A stretch of DNA of 64,000 bases, taken from assembly GCA_903895195.1 (NCBI GenBank), contig CAITSZ010000011.1, positions 1-64,000 of the forward strand, read 5' to 3'. Below, one piece after another: positions 1 to 8,604 of this stretch. Position 1 is the first letter of the stretch. Each line of letters starts with the position of its first letter. The DNA is from an uncultured Chlorobiaceae bacterium. Lineage in GTDB: Bacteria; Bacteroidota; Chlorobiia; Chlorobiales; Chlorobiaceae. The notes below the pieces were generated by a model. The model ran no database searches, was not told the origin of the DNA, and worked only from the letters and a program-made list of their open reading frames with translations. The translations under genes were made by a program, and so were the position numbers.

Positions 1-636
1 ACCTGATTCAGGAGCATTGAGAGGGAACCCATCATAGAAGCCCTGTACACGGGTTCCTATTGCTCCACCCTGATAGGTATTTGAACCGCGAATCTGGATG
101 CTTGATGTAGTCTGACCACCAGCTCGGGTAACGACGACACCCGGAACATCCTCGATCACCTGATCAAGGGTTGGGTTAGGTTGCTGCTTGATCCTTTCCT
201 GCGAAACCACATTAACGGTTACCGGCACTTCAAGTCGGCTCTGTTTGTAGAGTGATGCACCGACAACAACCTCGGACGCCAGAACGGTTGTCTGATTGAT
301 GGTGAAATTGGCTGTGGATGTTTGTCCGGTAGTAACCGATACAACCTGACTTGTAGGAGCGTATCCTACGATGGAGACAGAGACTTTTTCCTGTTTGGCG
401 GGAACGTTGTAGATGGTGAAGTTGCCGTTTGCATCGGTTGATGTTCCGATGTTGGTACCGGTAATTGTTACTGATGCACCGAAAACGCCTTCGCCATCAG
501 CTTTATCGGTAATTTTACCTTTAACGGTGCCTGTGTCGGCTCCGTAAGAGGGGAGAGGTACCAGCAAAGCCATCAGGCTGAATGCTGATGCAACAAAACG
601 GACGAAGCGAAACGCTCCTGGATGTTTTGTCTTCAT
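1..636 (-). CDS. TonB-dependent outer-membrane receptor, N-terminal part (cut by window edge)
   Basis: Reading leftward from an ATG at 634-636, the frame stays open for 212 codons to the window edge, so the gene is partial. The first 35 or so residues form a signal peptide (basic start, hydrophobic core, then an SYGAD-like cleavage region). Residues of about 36-125 match a carboxypeptidase-D regulatory-like beta-sandwich (GTVKGKITDKADGEGVFGAS, later SIVGYAP). This is followed by a plug-domain segment with QVIEDVPGVVVT and IQIRGSN. This order is typical of SusC/TonB-dependent receptors in Bacteroidetes/Chlorobi, which import large or scarce substrates such as metal chelates across the outer membrane using TonB energy. 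The substrate cannot be told from this fragment, and no recognisable riboswitch was seen upstream. Confidence 0.9.
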   Translation of the reverse strand, partial: MKTKHPGAFRFVRFVASAFSLMALLVPLPSYGADTGTVKGKITDKADGEGVFGASVTITGTNIGTSTDANGNFTIYNVPAKQEKVSVSIVGYAPTSQVVSVTTGQTSTANFTINQTTVLASEVVVGASLYKQSRLEVPVTVNVVSQERIKQQPNPTLDQVIEDVPGVVVTRAGGQTTSSIQIRGSNTYQGGAIGTRVQGFYDGFPLNAPESG

Positions 637-880
637 GATTGTTTCATAGTTAGGTTGCAATGATACGGACAAAAAAACGGACAAATATTTTTTTCTTCTT
701 TGCGCACATAAATCATAAGAACCGTATATCAGCAATCAGAACAGGACGTACTTATCAACTCTCATGTGTTACATATCTGTTAATTTATTAAAAAAAAATA
801 GAAAGCTGCAACTATTACTTAACCCGCAGAGGGGTGGCAGGAATGGCTGGTGTTGTAGAAGAGGAAAATGGGAATGGGAA
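637..880. other. Intergenic region upstream of the receptor gene
   Basis: This AT-rich gap lies between the receptor start and the terminator of the synthase gene on the right. It should contain the leftward receptor promoter. No open frame of convincing composition, tRNA or known riboswitch was recognised. A run of A residues around 789-798 is the only conspicuous simple sequence. Confidence 0.5.
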
Positions 881-908
881 AAAAAATCCCCGGTGTATGC
901 CGGGGATT
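881..908 (-). terminator. Rho-independent terminator of the serine-palmitoyltransferase-like gene
   Basis: A perfect 9-bp stem (AATCCCCGG at 885-893 and CCGGGGATT at 900-908) encloses a 6-nt loop. On the minus strand it is followed by a T run (the A run at 881-886). It lies 33 bases past the stop of the gene at 941-2155 and fits a classical intrinsic terminator. Confidence 0.8.
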
Positions 909-940
909 AAAAAAAATATTCTTTTTTAGGAGCTTTTGAT

Positions 941-2155
941 TCAGATGACCCCAAGTTCCTTGCCGATGGAGGTGAACTCATTAACAACTTTATCGAGATG
1001 AACACGCTCGTGGGTTGCCATAAAGCTTGTGCGCAGTGCTTCGTGGCCCGGCATGACGCCAGGGCGGATGAAAGCGTTTACGTAAACTCCGGCATCAAAA
1101 AGCTTTTTCCAAAAGAGAAGGGTTTTCATCTGATCCTTGATCAGGACGGTGACGATAGCCGTACGTGAAGGCAGCAGAGCAAACCCTGCTTGGAGAAGCC
1201 CCTGGCGAACGTAATCAGTATTGGCGATAAGCCGCTCCATACGCTCAGGCTCATTGCGGATGATTTCGAGTGTGGCCAGTACGGCGGCAACGCTGGCCGG
1301 AGTAGGCGAAGCACTGAAAATAAGTGAAGATGCGTTGTGTTTGATATAGTTGATGACGCTTCTGTCACCCGCAACGTAACCTCCGAGCGAGCCGAAGGTT
1401 TTTGAGAATGTTCCCATAATAAGATCGACATCATTGACAAGACCGAACTCTGATGGGGTTCCTCTGCCGTTTTTACCGATTACTCCTACAGCATGGGCGT
1501 CGTCAATTAAAATGCGTGCATCATATTTCTTTGCTAACTCCACAAGACCGGGGAGATCGACAATTTCTCCTGAAACTGAGAAGACACCATCAGAGACAAT
1601 CAGTCGTCCTGCATTTCCGGGAATGTTCTGAAGCACGCGCTCCAGATCTTCCATGTTATTGTGGTTATAGCGAACAAGATTCGCGCCTGCTCCCTGAGCC
1701 ATAATCGATGCAGCTACAAGGCTTGCATGGTTGTCACGGTCCGATACAATGTATTCACCCCGTTGGACCAGAGTTGGGATAATACCTTGCCCTGTCTGGT
1801 ATCCGGTGCTGAAAAGCAGGCATCGTTCCTTTTCAAAAAAGTCGGCAAGCTTCTCCTCCAGTTCAACGTGCAGATTTACTGTGCCGGTCATGTAGCGCGA
1901 GCCACTGCAGCTGGTACCGTATTTGTTGATAGCGTTGATTGAGGCCTCTTTTACCCTTGGGTCTGCCGTAAGTCCGAGATAGTTGTTAGAGCCGGCCATA
2001 ACCAGTTTTCGGCCTCCAAAAGTTACTACCGGTCCTTCGTTTTCATCTATCGGGTGAAAAAAGGGGTATATGCCCTGAGCCTTAACTTCATCGGCAAGGG
2101 TAAACTCAACGCACTTTTTAAATAAATCTTTGGTTTTATCCACGGTAACGCACAT
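941..2155 (-). CDS. Serine palmitoyltransferase-like alpha-oxoamine synthase (PLP enzyme)
   Basis: This 404-residue fold-type I PLP enzyme condenses an amino acid with an acyl-CoA. Visible motifs are GSNNYLGL near residue 55, the substrate-binding [23 protein letters not shown] for the PLP pyridine contact, and TFSKTFGS with the PLP lysine near residue 250. Family members are 8-amino-7-oxononanoate synthase (BioF), glycine C-acetyltransferase (Kbl), 5-aminolevulinate synthase and serine palmitoyltransferase. The N-terminus (AQGIYPFF), the SDRDNHASL stretch and the C-terminal [14 protein letters not shown] resemble Bacteroidetes serine palmitoyltransferases more than BioF. That favours a sphingolipid-type first step, but BioF or Kbl remain possible. 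No biotin genes are nearby. It is divergent from the reductase at 2384. The ATG at 2155 has only a weak ribosome-binding site. Confidence 0.8.
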   Translation of the reverse strand: MCVTVDKTKDLFKKCVEFTLADEVKAQGIYPFFHPIDENEGPVVTFGGRKLVMAGSNNYLGLTADPRVKEASINAINKYGTSCSGSRYMTGTVNLHVELEEKLADFFEKERCLLFSTGYQTGQGIIPTLVQRGEYIVSDRDNHASLVAASIMAQGAGANLVRYNHNNMEDLERVLQNIPGNAGRLIVSDGVFSVSGEIVDLPGLVELAKKYDARILIDDAHAVGVIGKNGRGTPSEFGLVNDVDLIMGTFSKTFGSLGGYVAGDRSVINYIKHNASSLIFSASPTPASVAAVLATLEIIRNEPERMERLIANTDYVRQGLLQAGFALLPSRTAIVTVLIKDQMKTLLFWKKLFDAGVYVNAFIRPGVMPGHEALRTSFMATHERVHLDKVVNEFTSIGKELGVI

Positions 2156-2383
2156 TTACTTCAGCTGTAACAAATAAAGCTGGAATTTCTTGTATTTACG
2201 GTCTTTTCTTGTTCTTGCCTTCGTTTTGGTGACCGGGTTTCAGGAGGCTGTCATTAGCCATGTAACGGAATGTATTAAAAATTTTGTTTTTTTGTTGAAA
2301 CACTCTCGGGTTTTTTTCCTGTTAGGGAAGCTCATATTGAAATCTTTAGCGGGAGAACCTCAATAAAAGGAAGATAAGTAGCA

Positions 2384-3376
2384 ATGGCTGAAACAATACT
2401 TGTGACAGGCTCAACTGGTTTTATAGGCGCACGGATGCTGGATTATCTTGCAAAAGAGGGTTCGAAAATCAGGGTTTTTCTTCGACACGAAAGCTCCTGC
2501 GGAGCACTGCCCGAAGGGGTTGAGGTTATTCGTGGAAGTTTCAGCGATCCGGGCCCTCTGGCTCTTGCTGTCAGCGGCGTTGACCGTATTGTGCACCTTG
2601 CAGGGGTGACTAAAGCTTTGGATGACGCGGGGTATGAAGCCGGTAATGTGATGCCGGTGCAAAACCTGCTTGACGCTGTCACTCTGCATAACCCTGACTT
2701 GAAGAGGTTTCTTTTTGTATCATCGCTGACAGCAGCAGGCCCGGCTTCTGAAGGTATAAGTGGCGTCAGCGAGTCAGATGTCCCTCATCCGGTGAGCGCC
2801 TATGGCCGCAGTAAATTACGGGCTGAAACCCTTTGTCTGGAACGTTCAGCTGATATTCCGGTTACCATCGTTCGTCCTCCGGCAGTTTATGGTCCGGGAG
2901 ACAGGGATGTACTGCAGGTTTTTCAGATGCTTGCCAAAGGGGTACTGGTTACGCCCGGTAGCGCTGTGCGGCAGCGTTTCAGCATGATTTATGTTGACGA
3001 TCTTGTAAGCGGTATCATGATGGCGGCTCGCTCGGATAAGGCTGCTGGTCGTGTTTATTATGTAACATCTCTCAGATCATACTCCTGGGATGAAATTATA
3101 GCAGCCTCGCAGCCCTTGCTCGGTTTTAAGAAGTTGCACAGGGTATCGCTCCCTGATCCTCTTGTTTTTCTCGTTGGTTCGGTTTTAGGCTCAGCAGGTT
3201 TATTATTCGGTAAACCGGCGCTGATCAGTCGCGACAAAGCCAATGAGCTTGTACAGGATTACTGGGTCTGCTCTGCTGAGCAAGCCCGGCTCGATTTTAG
3301 CTTTACTGCTGTAACTGCTCTCGCCGAAGGGATTGCCAAAACCATTTCCTGGTATCATCGGAAAGGGTGGCTGTAG
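2384..3376 (+). CDS. NAD(P)-dependent epimerase/dehydratase-family reductase (extended SDR)
   Basis: This 330-residue extended short-chain dehydrogenase/reductase has a Rossmann dinucleotide motif TGSTGFIGARM at the N-terminus, the SSLTAAGPAS active-site serine region, and the catalytic YGRSK tetrad near residue 140. The motif RPPAVYGPGDRD is typical of the 3-beta-HSD/dihydroflavonol-reductase-like branch. A hydrophobic stretch (PDPLVFLVGSVLGSAGLLFG) near residue 265 could be a membrane anchor. The substrate is not identifiable from sequence. It is divergently transcribed from the serine-palmitoyltransferase-like gene across a 228-bp gap. In Caulobacter a reductase of this family (CerR) works with serine palmitoyltransferase, so a role in reducing 3-keto-sphinganine-type lipids is an inference worth testing. 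Confidence 0.8.
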   Translation: MAETILVTGSTGFIGARMLDYLAKEGSKIRVFLRHESSCGALPEGVEVIRGSFSDPGPLALAVSGVDRIVHLAGVTKALDDAGYEAGNVMPVQNLLDAVTLHNPDLKRFLFVSSLTAAGPASEGISGVSESDVPHPVSAYGRSKLRAETLCLERSADIPVTIVRPPAVYGPGDRDVLQVFQMLAKGVLVTPGSAVRQRFSMIYVDDLVSGIMMAARSDKAAGRVYYVTSLRSYSWDEIIAASQPLLGFKKLHRVSLPDPLVFLVGSVLGSAGLLFGKPALISRDKANELVQDYWVCSAEQARLDFSFTAVTALAEGIAKTISWYHRKGWL

Positions 3377-3401
3377 AAATGGGGTGCGAAAAAAAAATTG
3401 T

Positions 3402-4457
3402 TCAGCCAAGCAGTTTTTGCATAAGCCGGAGAAGCAGATATTTTTCATCCGGGTAGGGAAGCAGCCCTTTGAGCGCTGCATCAGTTTCCCTCAATGCTGT
3501 TATAGCATGTTCACTATCTTGAAAAGAAAATGATCTGGTATAGGTGAGGTAGTTTTTAACGAAGTACTCCTGCTTGCCGAACATGCCGAGAATTTTTGCA
3601 ATTTCTGCCTGGGGAAGCTGCCTGACGCTGGGAAGTGAAAGTTTCCAGAGGCGCATGTAAAAGGTAGTAAGAAAGCGTACAATGTTGCCGAGCCCCTCCT
3701 TCTGCCCTTCCTGCTCCATAATCATGAGCGATATTCCGCTGCAGAGTCTCAGGTTTCGTTCTGCAAGTGCTTTTTCAAGTTCAAAGACGTTGTAGGTGCG
3801 GGATATTCCGACACAGTCATAGACATCAAGCGCTGTGATACGTTTTTCAGCGCCTCGTGCAGAGGCGTACATGATTATCTTTTCGATCTCCTGGCAAATT
3901 TCTCTGGCTGATGGCTGTATATAGGTCGAAAAAGCTTTAAGCGCATCAGGGTCAAATTCCCATCCGGAAGCCTTTGCTCTATTGGTGGCGAAGATATCCG
4001 GAGCTTTTATGATCGGGAACTCATGGCGATATTTTTTCAGCGCGCTGAACGGGTTTTTTTCAAGATCTTTTTTCTCTACCTGATCAGCATCAAACAACAG
4101 AACTGTAAAGTCTGCCGGACTATTGATATAGCTGATGAATTTTTCATCGTGCTGTTTTTGCAGCTCTTTTGTCTGGGGCTTTTTAATTTTGTCAAATTGC
4201 CTGACAATTATGAGCTGTTTCGGGGTGAACATAGGGTATTCGGAGGCTTTCGATACCAGTTCACCGGGAGTTAAATCCGGACCGTAAAGGATATGCGTGT
4301 TGCATGCAGCATCACTTTCAGATGGGAATAGCGCAGTTTTGATCATCTCTGCACACTCTTCCTTCAGAAAACTTTCAGGGCCATACAAGAAATAAACCGG
4401 TGAAACAGTGCCGGCAAGAATCTGCTTTTTTATTGCATCCATTTGCGATTGTTGCAC
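3402..4457 (-). CDS. holA: DNA polymerase III delta subunit
   Basis: This 351-residue protein has the clamp-loader delta layout: an N-terminal AAA-like domain starting with [15 protein letters not shown] (a degenerate P-loop without the GKT lysine, as usual for HolA). It continues with [27 protein letters not shown], and the helical regions [13 protein letters not shown] and [13 protein letters not shown]. It opens the beta clamp within the clamp loader. The chosen start is a GTG at 4457 preceded by GAGGG at 9-nt spacing. An ATG five codons downstream (4442) gives MDAIKKQIL and cannot be excluded. It lies 29 bases downstream of ssb on the same strand, so the two probably share a transcript. 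Confidence 0.9.
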   Translation of the reverse strand: MQQSQMDAIKKQILAGTVSPVYFLYGPESFLKEECAEMIKTALFPSESDAACNTHILYGPDLTPGELVSKASEYPMFTPKQLIIVRQFDKIKKPQTKELQKQHDEKFISYINSPADFTVLLFDADQVEKKDLEKNPFSALKKYRHEFPIIKAPDIFATNRAKASGWEFDPDALKAFSTYIQPSAREICQEIEKIIMYASARGAEKRITALDVYDCVGISRTYNVFELEKALAERNLRLCSGISLMIMEQEGQKEGLGNIVRFLTTFYMRLWKLSLPSVRQLPQAEIAKILGMFGKQEYFVKNYLTYTRSFSFQDSEHAITALRETDAALKGLLPYPDEKYLLLRLMQKLLG

Positions 4458-4486
4458 CGAAGTGCGCCCTCAGCTTTAAAAAGTGG

Positions 4487-4942
4487 TTAAAAGGGCAGAT
4501 CATCTTTTTCATCTTCAAGCAGCGGACCCGATGGTGGAGCGGAAAATGCCGGTGCGGTGTTCTGCTGACGATCATATCCTTGCGATGGACTTTCGTTATA
4601 TCCCTGTCCGGCAGGCTTTCCATCAAGCATCTGCATTTCGGCGATAACAATCTCTGTGGTGTACTGTTTCACGCCCTCTTTTTCCCAGCTTCGGGTCTGC
4701 AGCCTTCCCTCAACATATACTTGCGATCCTTTATGCAGATACTCTTTGCATATTTCTGCCAAGCGTCCCCATGCAACAACTCTGTGCCATTCAGTTCTTT
4801 CCTGCCACTCTCCCTGCTGGTTTTTGAACTTTTCGCTGGTTGCGATGGTAAAGTTTGACACAGTTGTTGATCCCGCCTGACGGCTTTCCGGTTCTCCGCC
4901 GAGTCTTCCGAGAAGAATCACCTTATTAACGCCTTTTGCCAT
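4487..4942 (-). CDS. ssb: Single-stranded DNA-binding protein
   Basis: This 151-residue protein starts [19 protein letters not shown], the canonical SSB OB-fold entry. It continues with [15 protein letters not shown] and [16 protein letters not shown]. The C-terminal third is low-complexity (Gln, Pro, Ser) and ends in the acidic DDLPF tip that recruits replication and repair partners. It acts as a tetramer coating ssDNA during replication, recombination and repair. It sits upstream of holA on the same strand. Confidence 0.97.
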   Translation of the reverse strand: MAKGVNKVILLGRLGGEPESRQAGSTTVSNFTIATSEKFKNQQGEWQERTEWHRVVAWGRLAEICKEYLHKGSQVYVEGRLQTRSWEKEGVKQYTTEIVIAEMQMLDGKPAGQGYNESPSQGYDRQQNTAPAFSAPPSGPLLEDEKDDLPF

Positions 4943-5016
4943 TGTGTTTTTTGTGTTCGTTGATCAAACTAATCGGGAATGATTTCCCGGTTCTTCAAAA
5001 GATATATCTATGTATT

Positions 5017-5811
5017 CTATACTACAAGGAGTTTTGCGTCAATGACCGGCCCCTCCTTGCATAAGAGAACGGTTCGGACCTCTCCTTCGGGAGTGTTAAT
5101 TTCTACGCTGCATCCGTAGCAGATGCCAATTCCGCAGCCCATAACCGATTCAAGAGAGACATCACATGCTAAGAGACGATCATTGCAGAATTTTGCAAGG
5201 GCTTTCAGCATCGGGTTGGGGCCGCATGCGAAGAGCTTGAGAGTGCCCTCTTTTTCGATATCCTGAAGCTCTCTGCGGAGCAGATCCACTACGGTACCTT
5301 TAAAACCAATTGAGCCGTCATCCGTCGCGCACCGGCAGTTGCTCAGGTTTTGAGCAAGCAGGTCCTCTTTGGTTCGTCCTCCGATCAGGTTGATCACTTT
5401 TTTGCCTTGAGCAGCAAGAGCTTTTTCCAGAAAAAGCATGGGAGCTGTACCGATTCCCCCCGACACGAGAATGGCGTTCTTAAAATCAGGGCCTGTTGTA
5501 GTAAAACAATTGCCAAGTGGTCCAAGTACCATAACAGTTGAGCCTTTCTGGGCATCCGAGAAAAGGGCAGTCCCGCACCCTATGGTTTTAACCATAATCT
5601 CTATCAGGTTTTCATCAACGTTGTGAATGGAAAAAGGTCTTCTGAGCAGCGGTTGTGTGGAGGTATTGACCTTAACATTTACAAAGTTTCCTGGTTTTGC
5701 CGTGGCGGCAACAGATGGGCAGTCAAGAGTGATGATACTGACATCGCTGCTGATGCGGCGCGTCTGGACTATTGTGGACCTGATATCTGCAATTGAGTTT
5801 GTTCCGGACAT
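5017..5811 (-). CDS. pyrK: Dihydroorotate dehydrogenase electron-transfer subunit-like FAD/2Fe-2S protein
   Basis: The protein is a ferredoxin-NADP+ reductase-fold flavoprotein of about 264 residues. Motifs include an FAD-binding RRPFSIHNV, a GPLGN loop, the nucleotide-binding VSGGIGTAPMLFL, FACGPNPML, and the C-terminal 2Fe-2S cysteines CGIGICYGCSV with a further Cys in VLLCKEGP. This matches PyrK, which passes electrons from type 1B dihydroorotate dehydrogenase to NAD+ in pyrimidine synthesis. No pyrD is adjacent, so the partner is elsewhere. The frame extends upstream to a TTG at 5928, but the ATG at 5811 (MSGTNSIADI) gives the usual family length. The extra 39 residues do not look like family sequence. 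Confidence 0.85.
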   Translation of the reverse strand: MSGTNSIADIRSTIVQTRRISSDVSIITLDCPSVAATAKPGNFVNVKVNTSTQPLLRRPFSIHNVDENLIEIMVKTIGCGTALFSDAQKGSTVMVLGPLGNCFTTTGPDFKNAILVSGGIGTAPMLFLEKALAAQGKKVINLIGGRTKEDLLAQNLSNCRCATDDGSIGFKGTVVDLLRRELQDIEKEGTLKLFACGPNPMLKALAKFCNDRLLACDVSLESVMGCGIGICYGCSVEINTPEGEVRTVLLCKEGPVIDAKLLVV

Positions 5812-6160
5812 AACGGGGCGCATCTGATAAAGGTGAAAGTGCGTAACTTGTGATGGATTAATTAAGCGAGTGGAGCGCTCATTTGCAAGCCATTCTCTGA
5901 CATTCACTTTTGATTTTATAGATGGCAATCTCAGTCAGTATATAAATATTGTGCATTTGCTGGGCAGGAGTGAACGCTGCACTTGCTTTATCTATTGTAT
6001 CAACGCACGGTATTGTGATGAATGCAAACAGCTCGAAAGAGTATGAAATTTTTACATTGCCTGATGTGTCTCTGTTAGATTGCTTTGTAGTGTCCCCCCA
6101 GAGTTATATCTTTAACTTCTTATGATTTTTCCTTTGTATACCTAAATCAATGTTTGGTTC

Positions 6161-7393
6161 ATGCGTATTTTAACGTTTACAGGTAAAGGCGGGGTAGGCA
6201 AAACCAGTGTTTCTGCTGCCACGGCTGTTCGCTTGTCTCAGCTTGGCTATCGTACCCTGGTTCTCTCAACCGATCCCGCTCATAGTCTTTCGGATTCATT
6301 TAACCTTCCGCTCGGCGCAGAACCGACAAAGATCAAGGAAAATCTCGATGCGATTGAGGTCAACCCCTATGTGGATCTCAAGCAGAATTGGCACGCTGTA
6401 CAGAAATACTATACAAGAATTTTTATGGCCCAGGGAGTTTCCGGGGTCATGGCCGATGAGATGACCATCCTTCCCGGAATGGAAGAGCTCTTTTCCCTGT
6501 TGAGAATAAAGCGCTACAAAGCATCCGGCCTTTATGACGTTCTTGTGCTCGATACTGCCCCTACAGGCGAAACTTTGAGGCTTCTCTCCCTTCCCGATAC
6601 GCTTGCATGGGGAATGAAAGCAGTGAAAAATGTCAATAAATACCTCATCAAGCCGCTCAGCAAGCCTCTTTCAAGAATGTCTGACAAGATTGCTTTTTTT
6701 ATTCCTCCGGCAGATGCGCTTGATTCAGTCGATCAGGTATTTGATGAACTTGAAGATATCCGCGACATCCTTACTGATAATAAAAAATCTACAGTTCGCC
6801 TGGTGATGAACGCGGAGAAAATGTCGATCAAGGAGACCATGCGCGCATTGACCTATCTGAATCTTTACGGCTTCAAGGTGGATATGGTGCTTGTCAACAG
6901 GCTGCTTGACGTCAACAAAGATTGTGGCTACCAGGAGAATTGGAAAGCTATTCAGCAAAAGTATCTTGGCGAAATAGAAGAAGGTTTCTCTCCTCTGCCG
7001 GTTAAAAAACTGAGGATGTACGAGCAGGAAATCGTTGGTCTCGCCTGCCTTGAGATGTTTGCTAAAGATATGTACGGCGATACTGATCCTTCAGATATGA
7101 TGTATGATGAACCGCCGATCAAGTTTGTCCGGATCGGAAATGTCTACGAGGTACAGTTGAAGCTGATGTTTGCCAATCCTGTAGATATAGATGTTTGGGT
7201 GACCGGTGACGAGTTGTATGTCCAGATCGGCAACCAGCGCAAAATCATTACGCTTCCAATCAGCCTTACTGGCCTCGAGCCTGGGGATGCTGTCTTCAAG
7301 GAGAAGTGGCTGCATATTCCATTTGATCTCGATAGTCACGGTCAGGATGGGAACACAGTGCAAAAACAGCAGAAGGTTTACGATAGAGGGTAA
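6161..7393 (+). CDS. ArsA/Get3-family ATPase with C-terminal HSP20-like domain (Get3d type), upstream copy
   Basis: This 410-residue protein begins with a deviant Walker [10 protein letters not shown] (residues 8-16), with both the signature and P-loop lysines. It has a switch I motif STDPAHSLSD (36-45) and an adenine/switch II motif DTAPTGETLRLL near 130. Residues of about 320-400 form a beta-rich alpha-crystallin (HSP20)-like domain (FVRIGNVYEVQLKLMF, DELYVQIGNQRKIITLP). That combination defines the Get3d-like branch, known from oxygenic phototrophs and other photosynthetic bacteria and distinct from arsenite pumps. No arsenic genes are near. It lies just upstream of csmC-csmA and has a paralogue at 10296, so a role in chaperoning or inserting chlorosome or membrane proteins is inferred, not shown. 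Confidence 0.85.
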   Translation: MRILTFTGKGGVGKTSVSAATAVRLSQLGYRTLVLSTDPAHSLSDSFNLPLGAEPTKIKENLDAIEVNPYVDLKQNWHAVQKYYTRIFMAQGVSGVMADEMTILPGMEELFSLLRIKRYKASGLYDVLVLDTAPTGETLRLLSLPDTLAWGMKAVKNVNKYLIKPLSKPLSRMSDKIAFFIPPADALDSVDQVFDELEDIRDILTDNKKSTVRLVMNAEKMSIKETMRALTYLNLYGFKVDMVLVNRLLDVNKDCGYQENWKAIQQKYLGEIEEGFSPLPVKKLRMYEQEIVGLACLEMFAKDMYGDTDPSDMMYDEPPIKFVRIGNVYEVQLKLMFANPVDIDVWVTGDELYVQIGNQRKIITLPISLTGLEPGDAVFKEKWLHIPFDLDSHGQDGNTVQKQQKVYDRG

Positions 7394-7447
7394 ATTGACG
7401 CGGTGCGGAGTACTTGTTTAGATCAATTTTTATGGTTACTTTTTTAG

Positions 7448-7466
7448 TATATAATTAGTCTATAAT
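7448..7466 (+). promoter_or_regulatory. Possible csmC-csmA promoter region (two TATAAT-like boxes)
   Basis: In the AT-rich gap between the ATPase gene and csmC there are two overlapping -10-like boxes, TATAAT at 7450-7455 and TATAAT at 7461-7466, 50-70 bases before the csmC start. No good -35 element stands at 16-18 bp. This is a candidate promoter only; the boxes may also be fortuitous in AT-rich DNA. Confidence 0.35.
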
Positions 7467-7517
7467 CATAACAGAGGCAGTGTTAAAATAAATGCCTCAT
7501 TTCCATGGAGATTTAGA

Positions 7518-7937
7518 ATGTCGGAATCGTACCAGAAACTTCGTAAGGATTTCAAAGAGCTCGATTTTACTGATCGTCTTACGTTTCTTGCTGAAAGCGT
7601 TCTTTTAACTGGTCAAAGCGCAGTTGTTGGCAGTCTTAATATTGCGGGCAATGTTTTTGATACAGTAACAGGCACAGTTGGTGCAGTTATCGATGCATCG
7701 GGTATCGGTAATCTGCTCGGAAGCACAGGCGGTGTTGTTGGTGAAACAATCGACCGTGTTGCTATCACTGTTAAAGATGCATCAAGAACTGCCAATGAGC
7801 TTTATGCCAGTGCTGTTGAAACTGTTGAAAATGCAACCGGCAATGCAGCTACGGCTGTTGGAGACGCGGGTGTATCTGCTTCTGAAGTTGTCAAGAATTT
7901 TGCCGGATCCTTTCAGAAAGGTCCGATAAGAAAATAG
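7518..7937 (+). CDS. csmC: Chlorosome envelope protein C
   Basis: This 139-residue protein has a polar N-terminus ([20 protein letters not shown]). A long Gly/Ala/Val/Thr-rich segment follows ([20 protein letters not shown], then [12 protein letters not shown]) and the C-terminal third is Ala/Val-rich. Length, composition and position directly 5' of csmA match CsmC, one of the lipid-monolayer proteins of the chlorosome envelope in green sulfur bacteria. The ATG at 7518 has a GGAG box nine bases upstream. In Chlorobaculum tepidum csmC and csmA are co-transcribed, and the same order is kept here. The exact function of CsmC in the envelope is only partly known; it belongs to the CsmC/CsmD family. 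Confidence 0.93.
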   Translation: MSESYQKLRKDFKELDFTDRLTFLAESVLLTGQSAVVGSLNIAGNVFDTVTGTVGAVIDASGIGNLLGSTGGVVGETIDRVAITVKDASRTANELYASAVETVENATGNAATAVGDAGVSASEVVKNFAGSFQKGPIRK

Positions 7938-8004
7938 GCACACGCTATTTTTTACCTTTTTTTCTGTTTTGGTCTGAGTTTTCTTTTTCTTTTGTTTTTT
8001 GTTT

Positions 8005-8026
8005 CTTACTTTAATATCAAAGTAAG
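8005..8026 (+). promoter_or_regulatory. Hairpin in the csmC-csmA spacer, after a T-rich tract
   Basis: A perfect 8-bp inverted repeat (CTTACTTT at 8005-8012 and AAAGTAAG at 8019-8026, 6-nt loop) follows a strongly T-rich tract (about 7948-8004). It lies 56 bases before csmA. It lacks a downstream T run, so it is not a standard terminator for csmC. It could mark an RNA processing or stability element that lets csmA message exceed csmC message, which is inference. Confidence 0.4.
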
Positions 8027-8082
8027 AATCCGGTCTTAAAATTTTTGATACTTTTCCAATAATTAAATTCCAAGGAGGAATT

Positions 8083-8325
8083 ATGAGTGGTGGTGGCGTT
8101 TTTACCGATATCCTGGCTGCAGCCGGACGCATTTTTGAGGTAATGGTTGAAGGACATTGGGAGACCGTTGGTATGCTTTTTGATTCTTTAGGCAAAGGTA
8201 CAATGAGAATCAATCGCAATGCTTATGGTAGCATGGGCGGAGGCACAAGCCTTCGTGGATCATCACCTGAAGTCACAGGCTATGCTGTTCCTTCGAAAGA
8301 AGTAACCTCAAAGTTTGCGAAATAA
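8083..8325 (+). CDS. csmA: Chlorosome baseplate protein A precursor
   Basis: This 80-residue precursor is clearly CsmA, the bacteriochlorophyll a-binding baseplate protein that passes energy from the chlorosome to the FMO protein. Residue His25 (in VEGHWE) is the known BChl a ligand and is present. The mature protein is 59 residues in characterised species; here cleavage after Gly59 (LRG/SSP) would remove about 21 residues ([15 protein letters not shown] and onward). The start is certain: AAGGAGGAATT directly precedes the ATG, one of the strongest Shine-Dalgarno sequences in the window, consistent with very high expression. It follows csmC by 145 bases and is closed by a strong terminator at 8348. 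Confidence 0.98.
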   Translation: MSGGGVFTDILAAAGRIFEVMVEGHWETVGMLFDSLGKGTMRINRNAYGSMGGGTSLRGSSPEVTGYAVPSKEVTSKFAK

Positions 8326-8347
8326 GCACCGCAAAATTTCCATTTTC

Positions 8348-8384
8348 AGGCAGTGAAATCAATTAGATTTCACTGCCTTTTTTA
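8348..8384 (+). terminator. Strong intrinsic terminator of the csmC-csmA operon
   Basis: A perfect 13-bp stem (AGGCAGTGAAATC at 8348-8360 with its complement at 8366-8378) encloses the loop AATTA and is followed by a T run to 8384. It lies 23 bases after the csmA stop. It separates csmCA transcription from the large gene at 8605. Confidence 0.92.
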
Positions 8385-8604
8385 TTTCGCAGCAGTAAGC
8401 CCTTACCCCGAAACGGCCTGTTTTTTCCCTCTCATGCATGAAGTGCAGGCTCCTCTCTTTTTTATCTCCACTCATACTCGAAATCAGCGCCATTGTCTAC
8501 TCTGCCGGATGGAATTCGGGTGATCGAGTATTTCTCTTTATTATAAAAATTTGATAGATTTAGATTCAACGTGCCAATCAGTATTAAGTGAACGAGTGTT
8601 GTTA

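Noticed and set aside
4971-4992. 9-bp hairpin between ssb and pyrK
   Set aside because: No T run on either side, so a terminator is not supported.
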